Positions 57,600 to 64,000 of a DNA stretch of 64,000 bases are shown in pieces; the stretch's first letter is position 1, and every line of letters starts with the position of its first letter. The notes under the pieces were generated by a model. It did no database searches. It saw only the letters and a list, made by a program, of their open reading frames with translations, and was not told where the DNA came from. The DNA is from Candidatus Thiodictyon syntrophicum (GTDB lineage: Bacteria; Pseudomonadota; Gammaproteobacteria; Chromatiales; Chromatiaceae): NCBI RefSeq assembly GCF_002813775.1, contig NZ_CP020370.1, positions 1,269,501-1,333,500 of the forward strand, in the 5' to 3' direction. The position numbers were made by a program, and so were the translations under genes.

Positions 57600-59039
57600 A
57601 TGAATCGCTTGCTAAGTCTCATCGCCGGATCATTACTTGTTTGCATAACTGGCGAGCTTCATGCCGCTACACCAAGCTTTGACTGTGCCAAGGCCACGCA
57701 AACGGTTGAGCGACTTATCTGTAGAGACGCCGACCTTGCGAAACTCGACCGAAGAATGGCCGACTTGTATGTCTCGTTGCGGAAGAGTGTCGCAAAGGAT
57801 CGTCGTCAGACCCTCAAGTCCGAGCAAATCGCCTGGCTCGCAAGCCGCAACGACTGCGGCTCAAGCCGTGACACGCGCCGGTGCGTGGCAGATGCAATCA
57901 CAGACCGGATAAGCGAACTCACTCCGACCATGAAAGAGAGCAGTTCAGGTCCCAAGTCAAGGGTGAGGCGGTCAGGACCAATTGCCGGGGCAGAAGCTCT
58001 TGCGGCTGCGAACCCACTCCCGCGCGGCAGGGGCGATTCGTCCTCTCCGGACTACGGTGCTGTTTATCGTGCATCTATCGGCAGCGACAGCGACGTGCTG
58101 ATTTTCTTAAGTGCTCCCCTTGACGGCGAGGTCATCGGCACAATACTCTATGGGAAGGACGGCGGCGACTTAACGATTAAAGGCAGAGCGAGTGCTACAA
58201 GCAGCTTCCGATGGGAAATCGAAGGCGCCAGCCTAGCCGGAACCCTCGCCGGAACCCTGTCCGCGAACGGTAAGACCGGCGAAGGCACTTGGACCAAAGC
58301 TGGCGGCACCTTGCAATTGCCCTTGACTCTAAGCCGCGTCGCAGAAACCGTGATAGATCTGAACGATAGCAGGTTTGCGGCGAGCGTATCCTATCCTCGA
58401 CTCGACGACCCGCATTATACGCAGGTTAATGGCCGAATCGCCGCGGAGGCTAGAGATACTCAAAAGTCTCAAGTCGCTATGCTCAAGGATTTGGTAGGCC
58501 ATGCAGAGGAAAAATACTCTCAGTCCCAGACGCAATGCGAGCTGGTTGGGTTAACCTCCGAGATCGCAAGCATTCTCTGCGAGAATTCCACAAGCACCGG
58601 CGGTCCTGCCTATGCCGATGTCTCGACGTATAATTACGGGGTTGCCAAGGATGGTTCTGTGCGCGACCTGAAACTCTGGGACTTGCTGCAGAGATCCCCG
58701 GAAAGCGCAAAAGTCCTCTCGGGTTTGATCTTGAAGCACTTGCAGCGTCAGGGCGCAAGCTATTCGACGGACCGGGAATTGGGCGAGCAATTGTCCGTCT
58801 ATGTCGAAAAAACACAGGGGTCAAAAAATCGCAAACAGCCCACCTTCACGGAGCTTCTGGAGAAAGGCCGGATAGACGCCTTCGTAGTAACCTCAGCCGG
58901 GCTTGCGTTCTATTTCGAACAATACTATGTTCTACCAGGGTGTTATGACTGTCCGGTCATACTGCCGTACGACCAGCTCGCCCCGCTTATACGGAGAGAT
59001 AGCCCCTTGTGGGGGAGCCGGGGGCAGGTCTCACATTGA
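57600..59039 (+). CDS. Secreted DUF1311 (LprI-like) and DUF3298-like protein
   Basis: A 479-residue exported protein. The signal peptide LLSLIAGSLLVCITGELHA is followed by a DUF1311/LprI-type domain with its paired cysteines: FDCAKATQTVERLICRDADL, LDRRMADLYVSLRK and a NDCGSSRDTRRC tail. The C-terminal half looks like DUF3298/RsiV: ARVSYPRL-type strands, then TSAGLAFYFEQYYVLPGCYD and VILPYDQLAPLI. DUF1311 proteins include lysozyme inhibitors, so an envelope-protective role is plausible. The ATG at 57600 is chosen for the signal peptide. It follows the small lipoprotein after about 150 bases. Confidence 0.75.
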   Translation: MNRLLSLIAGSLLVCITGELHAATPSFDCAKATQTVERLICRDADLAKLDRRMADLYVSLRKSVAKDRRQTLKSEQIAWLASRNDCGSSRDTRRCVADAITDRISELTPTMKESSSGPKSRVRRSGPIAGAEALAAANPLPRGRGDSSSPDYGAVYRASIGSDSDVLIFLSAPLDGEVIGTILYGKDGGDLTIKGRASATSSFRWEIEGASLAGTLAGTLSANGKTGEGTWTKAGGTLQLPLTLSRVAETVIDLNDSRFAASVSYPRLDDPHYTQVNGRIAAEARDTQKSQVAMLKDLVGHAEEKYSQSQTQCELVGLTSEIASILCENSTSTGGPAYADVSTYNYGVAKDGSVRDLKLWDLLQRSPESAKVLSGLILKHLQRQGASYSTDRELGEQLSVYVEKTQGSKNRKQPTFTELLEKGRIDAFVVTSAGLAFYFEQYYVLPGCYDCPVILPYDQLAPLIRRDSPLWGSRGQVSH

Positions 59040-59366
59040 ACATCGGGAAAAGTGGTCAGTACCTGAGGTATCATGGGCAAGTTTCCAGGGTAAAGGGGTC
59101 AAAGGGTAAAGGAGTCAATACCCTTTACGGTGAAACCCAATGAGGGCGCCTGTGCGGTTCGACAATGCCGGGCGCTTCGGGGACAGTTTATTCGACCCGT
59201 TCGGTTATAAAACAAGCCTGATCTTCGGCTGAAAAGCGAGCGCGCCCCAGGATCGTCGTGCTAATTCGCTGGGGCATCAGATGCGCGCGCCGCTATAAGC
59301 AAAGAGCTATTGGGAGCGGAAAGATCGATCAGCGCCATTCTCCATGAGAGGCAAGAAAGAACAAGC

Positions 59367-59738
59367 ATGGCGAATAAGCTTCTCATCGCACTGATAGGCT
59401 TGGTCGGCATCTTAGTCATGCTTGCCGGACTCGACCGACATATCTTCAGTAAGAGAATCTCCGCTGTTGATCCCAAGGCGCTTTATTACAATGTGAAGTC
59501 TGTGATCGCGCAAGCCCAGATGCAGTCAGTGGAGACCGCCCTGTCCGGCAACGCCGATGCGGCCGAGTTTGGGTCTTACCGGGTTGTTCTGGCAACTGAT
59601 CGTCTCGTGATTCTCTATACGGCCAGCCTCACATCAAGTGCTTACCTGGCATTTAATCGCATCGGCAACAGTAACGCTTGGGCAGTGGGCTGGCTACGGG
59701 GCGCGCGATTCTCGCAGATCGGCACTTTCAGGTTTTGA
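59367..59738 (+). CDS. Membrane-anchored protein of unknown function, copy 1
   Basis: A 123-residue protein with one N-terminal anchor (LLIALIGLVGILVMLAGL) and a soluble part. The soluble part has beta-rich character: AAEFGSYRVVLATDRLVILY then TASLTSSAYLAF. The ATG at 59367 follows GAAAGAAC. No family is recognised. A paralogue begins at 63934 with a similar anchor (WLLVGLISIVGILIML), so the gene belongs to the duplicated block. The spacer 59040-59366 has a GGGTCAAAGGGTAAAGG repeat and no gene. Confidence 0.7.
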   Translation: MANKLLIALIGLVGILVMLAGLDRHIFSKRISAVDPKALYYNVKSVIAQAQMQSVETALSGNADAAEFGSYRVVLATDRLVILYTASLTSSAYLAFNRIGNSNAWAVGWLRGARFSQIGTFRF

Positions 59739-60105
59739 CGTGGTACGGCCGCGACTGGTCGATGCCGGACATCGGCGTCAGTCATAATTGCGGACACCCG
59801 GCGCCGCGCGCGACGGGGGATTCGCCCCGTCCTGAATGCTTATTCCGTTGCCGGCCGCTGGCGCGAGTCGATGGGTCCGGAAAAAACGTTGCCGACTTGG
59901 TGAATGCCCCATCCGGCATTTGGCCTTGATCATCGTTTCGGCCGCTGCCCCGAGGTCTCACGCCGGAAGTCGAGGCTTTAGCCGGACCCGGGGCGCGCTG
60001 ACGCGCCGTCGACCGGCTATAAACCCTCGACCTCCTGTCCCCTGCGGCCGGAACGACGATCAAGGCCCGGCATTTGAGCGTGCCCGCCCCGCCAGGTGCG
60101 AGCGC

Positions 60106-60984
60106 TCAATGCAGAACCTCATCGACGTCAGTGGCGGTGAAGGTGCGATCCAACCAGTCCAGCAGCGTATCGGCGTCGGCGGCCAGGATGCGGCGGCGCT
60201 GCTGATCCGACACGGTGCCGAATTTGCCCTCCAAGAGTCGCAGGAGCATAGTGGCTTCACCAATCTGCTTGCCCCGCTGCTCGCCGATCTGCTCAAACCG
60301 CGTCTGGAATGAAACCATGGCTTTCGTCTCCTCGGGATAGTCACGTTGATAGTGTTCGCGCTCAGCATCGCTCAAGGCGGCATAGATATCGACGAACTGA
60401 ACGTATTTCAGTCGCTTTTCGGGGTCCGGTTCGAGGGCCAGGAGACCGCGTAATGCCCATGCATACACGGCGACCCGGTCCTCGCCCCGATAGCGCATGT
60501 TGGGCAGGTTTAGCCGTGCAACCAGGTTGTCGCTGTCTCGGTAGTTCTGCCAGTCGAGGTCGAACAGTCCACAGGACAGGTAGCGAAACGCGAGATAGTG
60601 CTGGCGGTCGCCGCCGAGCAGCAACTCGGCCGGTCTTTCTCCTTTGCGCAGGAAGATCGCGACCGGCACGACGCGCTCGGTGCCGAACAGTTCGGCCAGA
60701 TCGAGACAATAATGGGCGAGGCGATGGATCGAGAACCGGCGTGATTCGGTTTCTTCCTCGAGCACGAACAGCAGGGCCTCGCGGCGACCGTCCGGCCACT
60801 CGACCAACAGCGGTACGTCCAGTTCACGAAAGCGCTCGCCCAGCCGCTCCTTCAGTTGCTCCTCGCGGATCGGAATGATCCGGGCCCGTGCGTCAACGCC
60901 CGCGGCCTCGTCCGCGGCGAAGAACTGCAACGACTCCCGCGGATAATCAACGATCAGGTTCTTGAAGTTCTGGTCGTGGTCCAT
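60106..60984 (-). CDS. Rpn/DUF4351 family putative transposase-nuclease-like protein
   Basis: A 292-residue protein of the Rpn/PD-(D/E)XK-like group with a C-terminal DUF4351. The nuclease-like part has [20 protein letters not shown], where the E-x-E strand follows a G-R turn, and [17 protein letters not shown]. The C-terminus, [20 protein letters not shown] then [20 protein letters not shown], is DUF4351. Proteins of this kind are abundant in purple bacteria and cyanobacteria and are related to recombination-promoting nucleases. The ATG at 60984 follows GGGGA. It is transcribed away from the truncated rpoC copy; 104 bases lie between the two. The spacer 59739-60105 holds inverted repeats and no gene. 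Confidence 0.8.
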   Translation of the reverse strand: MDHDQNFKNLIVDYPRESLQFFAADEAAGVDARARIIPIREEQLKERLGERFRELDVPLLVEWPDGRREALLFVLEEETESRRFSIHRLAHYCLDLAELFGTERVVPVAIFLRKGERPAELLLGGDRQHYLAFRYLSCGLFDLDWQNYRDSDNLVARLNLPNMRYRGEDRVAVYAWALRGLLALEPDPEKRLKYVQFVDIYAALSDAEREHYQRDYPEETKAMVSFQTRFEQIGEQRGKQIGEATMLLRLLEGKFGTVSDQQRRRILAADADTLLDWLDRTFTATDVDEVLH

Positions 60985-61088
60985 GGTGGTCCCCAAGCGT
61001 TTGCGGCCGAGTTGTCCTCCGGCTTTGTCAGGGGAGGATTCTGCGGACAAGTGGGCGTGGCTGCAAGGGGCTTCGCCCGGTCCTTCGG

Positions 61089-62613
61089 CAAGGAGGAGGA
61101 CGACACCCTGCGCGAGGTCGTGAGCATCAACTCCATCTACATGATGGCCGACTCCGGCGCCCGCGGCTCGGCCGCCCAGATCCGTCAGCTCGCGGGGATG
61201 CGCGGGCTCATGGCCAAGCCCGACGGCTCCATCATCGAGACCCCGATCACGGCCAACTTCCGTGAAGGGCTCAACGTCATCCAGTACTTCATCAAGACGG
61301 TGCGCCACCACACCGGCAACCTGGTCGCGGTGTCGCGCTCCGGCGAACTGACGGTGGTCGACGACAAGGGCCTGGAAAAGGAGCGCTACAAGGTCCCCTA
61401 CGGGGCGACCCTGCGGGTGGCCGACGGCGACATCGTGGTCGGCGGCCAGGTGGTCGCCAACTGGGACCCGCATACCCACCCGGTGGTCACCGAGGTGGCC
61501 GGCAAACTGGAGTTCGAGGACTTCATCGAGGGCGTGACCGTGCAGGCCCAGGTCGACGACGTGACCGGGCTGACCTCGCGTGTGGTCATCGACCCCAAGC
61601 AGCGCCCGGCCACCGGCAAGGACCTGCGCCCCATGATCAAGCTGTTGGGCGAGGACGGCAAGGCGCTCAACCTGGTCGGCACGGATCTGCCCGCCGTCTA
61701 CTTCCTGACGGCGAACGCCATCGTCAGCGTCGAGGACCTGGCGCACGTCGGGGTCGGCGACATCCTGGCGCGCATCCCGCTGGAGTCCAGTAAGACGCGC
61801 GACATCACCGGCGGTCTGCCGCGGGTCGCGGATCTGTTCGAGGCGCGCAAGCCCAAGGAGCAGGCGCTGCTGGCGGAGGCCAGCGGTACCATCGGCTTCG
61901 GCAAGGACACCAAGGGCAAGCAGCGGCTGGTGATTACCAAGGACGACGGCGAGACGGTGGAGGAGTTGATCCCCAAGTGGCGCCACGTCAACGTCTTCGA
62001 GGGCGAGCGCGTGGAGCGCGGCGAGGTGATCGCGGACGGCGAACTCGCCTCCCACGACATCCTGCGGCTCAAAGGCGTCACCGCGCTGGCCGAATATCTG
62101 GTCAAGGAGATCCAGGACGTCTACCGGCTCCAGGGCGTGAAGATCAACGACAAGCACATCGAGGTGATCGTCCGCCAGATGCTGCGCAAGGTCGAGATCA
62201 TCTCCCCCGGCGACACCCGTCTGCTGCGCGGCGAGCAGGTCGAATACAGCCACATGATGGACGAGAACGCACGGGTCATCGCCGAGGGCAAGGAGCCGGC
62301 CCTCTATGAGCCCCTGCTGCTGGGCATCACCAAGGCCTCGCTCGCCACCGAGTCATTCATCTCGGCCGCCTCGTTCCAGGAGACGACCCGGGTCCTGACC
62401 GAGGCCGCGGTACGCGGCTCCAACGACCGCCTGACCGGCCTCAAGGAAAACGTCATCGTCGGCCGCCTGATCCCTGCCGGCACCGGCCTCGCCTACCACA
62501 ACGAGCGCAAGCGCCTGCGCCGCGAGCAGGACCGTGCCTCCGGCAAGATCGAGATGGACACCGAGGAGCTGGAAGAGGCGCTCAAGAAGGCGCTCAATAC
62601 CTCCGAGGGCTAG
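61089..62613 (+). pseudogene. rpoC: Truncated duplicate of the rpoC 3' half with two internal deletions
   Basis: This stretch matches rpoC 51311-53852 to the stop codon. Two blocks are missing: 450 bp (about residues 571-720), joined at TCAA, and 567 bp (about residues 776-964), joined at CATC. Both are multiples of three, so the frame stays open from [13 protein letters not shown] to NTSEG. Lengths balance exactly (2542 minus 1017 is 1525). The copy has no own start and lacks the second zinc site and the trigger-loop region, so it cannot be a working subunit. I count nine base differences in the shared part, all synonymous, none in the central ~970 bases. The stop is TAG instead of TAA. Confidence 0.92.
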
Positions 62614-62619
62614 AGAGGA

Positions 62620-62640
62620 GCGGGGGCGTTCCGCCCCCGC
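62620..62640 (+). terminator. GC hairpin behind the rpoC copy
   Basis: GCGGGGGCG TTC CGCCCCCGC is the same hairpin as behind the full rpoC, with one loop base changed. A further hairpin, GTAACACCGC..GCGGTGTTAC, follows at 62694-62717 and is not present in the first copy. Confidence 0.6.
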
Positions 62641-62896
62641 GCAATTCCGGCCGGATCGCCGACAGCGAGCCGCCAGGGACGGCCTTACTTCTCGTAACAC
62701 CGCTCCAGCGGTGTTACGCCTGTGCTGGGCGCTGTGCGCCCCGCGGCCCCGCGGCCCCGCGGCCGTATCTGCGCTTTCTCGCCCGCAGAGTCGGTCCGCC
62801 CCCGGCGGTCGCATTGCCGAAGCCCCTGCCTTGACACTCCACGACCAACTCGCATAGACTCGTACGCTATCCAATCAATCACTTGGATATCCCGCC

Positions 62897-63067
62897 ATGA
62901 CCCGCAAAGAAGCAGCAGAAAATATCCGGAGCATGCGCGAATACCGGCGCAAGGTCACTTCTTCCAAAGAAGCGGCTATCGCTGCGCTGAAAAGGGCAGG
63001 AATTTTTACCAGCACCGGCAAAGTTGCTGATCCCTACAAAGCCCTCTGGCCTGCAACGCCAAAGTAA
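62897..63067 (+). CDS. Small 56-residue protein of unknown function
   Basis: A complete short gene: MTRKEAAENIRSMREYRRKV, then SKEAAIAALKRAGIFTSTGK, ending YKALWPATPK. The helical N-terminus and the A-A-L-x-x-A-G-I-x-T-x-x-G-K pattern recall small proteins found with toxin genes, but no partner is present. Only its last codons remain in the first block (54110-54157). So this copy, next to the broken rpoC, keeps the intact gene, while the block next to the intact rpoC keeps the broken one. Confidence 0.65.
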   Translation: MTRKEAAENIRSMREYRRKVTSSKEAAIAALKRAGIFTSTGKVADPYKALWPATPK

Positions 63068-63109
63068 TCACTTCCTCCAAGAAGCCTGGTACCCGGTTTT
63101 AGCTTCTCT

Positions 63110-63270
63110 TGCGTATCGACCCCAACGGGGTCGAACATACCAGCCCAGGGCAACGCCCTGGGTATGGGTTATCGCAGCGCTTAGCCCTGAAAGGGCGTGA
63201 CATAACGGCGTGGCTCCTTCTGTTACGCCCTTTCAGGGCTAGGCCGAATAAACAACGCTATCCCAGGGCT
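63110..63270. repeat. Hairpin cluster, copy 2 (truncated)
   Basis: Sequence from 63037 matches 54128 onward through the CCCAACGGGG, CCCAGGGC and AGCCCTGAAAGGGCGT hairpins, then breaks at TATCCCAGGGC. There it is joined to the DUF433 gene end (GCAGGGCTTGGG). Relative to copy 1 about 440 bases are lost, including the vapB gene. Confidence 0.75.
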
Positions 63271-63461
63271 CGCAGGGCTTGGGCCGCAAACGCCAGTGCA
63301 GCACGGATATCATCCTCGGGTCCCAGTCGCGGGTTCGCCTTGATGATCTGCTCCTGAGATTCCCCCGCGGCAAGCCGTTCCAGAATGGACTCGACCGTGA
63401 TCCGCGTACCGGCGATGGTCGGTTTACCCGTCATCACGTTCGGATTTGACACGATAGCCAT
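63258..63461 (-). CDS. DUF433 domain protein, copy 2
   Basis: A 67-residue second copy of the DUF433 gene: NPNVMTGKPTIAGTRITVES then ILERLAAGESQEQIIKANPR. It differs by a few residues, one inserted aspartate (GPEDDIR), and a replaced C-terminus (AQALRALG) caused by fusion to the hairpin cluster. The Shine-Dalgarno region is conserved. It may still be functional; no toxin partner is visible. Confidence 0.7.
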   Translation of the reverse strand: MAIVSNPNVMTGKPTIAGTRITVESILERLAAGESQEQIIKANPRLGPEDDIRAALAFAAQALRALG

Positions 63462-63584
63462 CAGAATGCACCTCCAAGGAAAGTCGGTCTGGAGCCGGGC
63501 TGTCTGCCGGGCGGTGCCGCGAATTGTAGGCCAACAACTTCGGCGGTGGGAGACTGGTCTGCTACCGGCGCAACACTCCCGGCT

Positions 63585-63692
63585 AGATCACCCCGCGCTG
63601 CTGGTCCAACCAGGCGGCCAGTTCAACCCGCTGCGCCGGGGTCAGCACCGCCAGCCTCAGTACCAGGTCGGCCAGTCAGTCGTCTTTGCAGT
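63585..63692 (-). pseudogene. 3' fragment of the XRE regulator, copy 2
   Basis: The region aligns with the last third of the regulator gene at 55103-55435 (QRVELAAWL with the QRGVI end). Homology stops near 63692 with GCAGTGGCGATAAGGGC. The helix-turn-helix part is absent, so no DNA-binding protein can be made. Confidence 0.7.
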
Positions 63693-63933
63693 GGCGATAA
63701 GGGCTCCGATAAGGGGTCAGGCTCAATTAGACTACGGGGCAAGGTTCAATTCCTGACGTGTCCGCATTATTGCTTCGGCCCCTTTTTCTCTTTAACGAAA
63801 CGAATGAGCCATGCAAGCAGAGCGAGTCGCGACTTAATCCTTGTTGATGGACAAGCCCGGCGGGTTGGCACGGAGGCAAGGAAATGGAGTCAATACCCTT
63901 GTCCAGAGACGCAAGATTGAAGACCCGTTCCAG

Positions 63934-64000
63934 ATGAAGAGAATAGCAAATTGGCTTCTCGTCGGACTGATTAGCATAGTCGGCATCTTAATCATGCTCG
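63934..64000 (+). CDS. Membrane-anchored protein, copy 2 (cut by window end)
   Basis: The first 22 codons, MKRIANWLLVGLISIVGILI and on, encode an N-terminal membrane anchor closely similar to that of the protein at 59367-59738. The upstream words GGAGTCAATACCC also match the first copy's surroundings (59114). The gene continues beyond the window. The spacer 63693-63933 contains an AGGCTCAATTAG motif and no other gene. Confidence 0.65.
   Translation, partial: MKRIANWLLVGLISIVGILIML

Noticed and set aside
60985-62253. The N-terminal extension of the minus-strand Rpn/DUF4351 frame into the rpoC copy
   Set aside because: The true start is the ATG at 60984 with GGGGA upstream; the extension is antisense to rpoC.
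60856-62613. A 585-codon plus-strand frame that appears to fuse a new N-terminus to the rpoC copy
   Set aside because: The first ~75 codons are the antisense of the Rpn/DUF4351 gene and no Shine-Dalgarno stands before the start, so a real fusion protein is unlikely.

Overview
The window is high-GC gammaproteobacterial chromosome. The core gene order (tRNA-Tyr, tRNA-Gly, tRNA-Thr, tufB, tRNA-Trp, secE, nusG, rplKAJL, rpoBC), the maf-rng-yhdP group and hemC-hemD are typical of Gammaproteobacteria. The many dispersed palindromes, toxin-antitoxin debris and giant pseudokinase-AAA signalling proteins resemble what is known from purple sulfur bacteria (Chromatiaceae). That family assignment is inference from style, not from a marker gene.

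Layout. 1-13815: the tail of a LuxR-type regulator, then two related giant sensory proteins on the minus strand. One ends in a histidine kinase; the other ends in PocR-PAS-GGDEF and is split by a frameshift in a seven-C tract. Between them lie a patatin-like lipase and wrecked toxin-antitoxin genes. 13845-15350: a Uma2-family protein and three decayed genes. 15406-24795: a type I restriction-modification operon (hsdM, hsdS, hsdR). It carries a YgiT-type antitoxin, a HepT/MntA toxin-antitoxin pair, a DUF4365 protein and two unrecognised proteins, almost all joined by 4-base ATGA stop-start overlaps. 25125-34893: envelope and housekeeping genes (yhdP, rng, maf, rlmH, hemC, hemD). 35050-39212: an integrase scrap, a membrane protein, a FadL-type porin and UDP-glucose dehydrogenase. 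39685-53852: the translation and transcription core from the tRNA-tufB promoter to rpoC.

53853-64000: a plastic region directly behind rpoC, where many relatives have rpsL-rpsG-fusA. A second, shortened rpoC 3' half (61089-62613) is followed by second copies of the genes behind rpoC. The rpoC copy is colinear with the original except for two in-frame deletions of 450 and 567 bp, each at a 4-bp microhomology. The nine base differences I can see between the copies are all synonymous. Between the copies lies a lower-GC stretch of small membrane proteins and lipoproteins.

Repeats. Two families of MITE-like elements have arms of the tandem hexamer GTTGTC/GACAAC. Three other spacers hold inverted pairs of short reiterated words built on ACAAAG, ACAGATGAAC and GCAAATGAAC. 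Perfect GCTCCCACGC hairpins occur repeatedly, including inside the restriction operon. The strongest candidates for undescribed biology are the restriction operon with its embedded toxin-antitoxin genes and unknown proteins, the hexamer-armed mobile elements, and the truncated rpoC duplicate.
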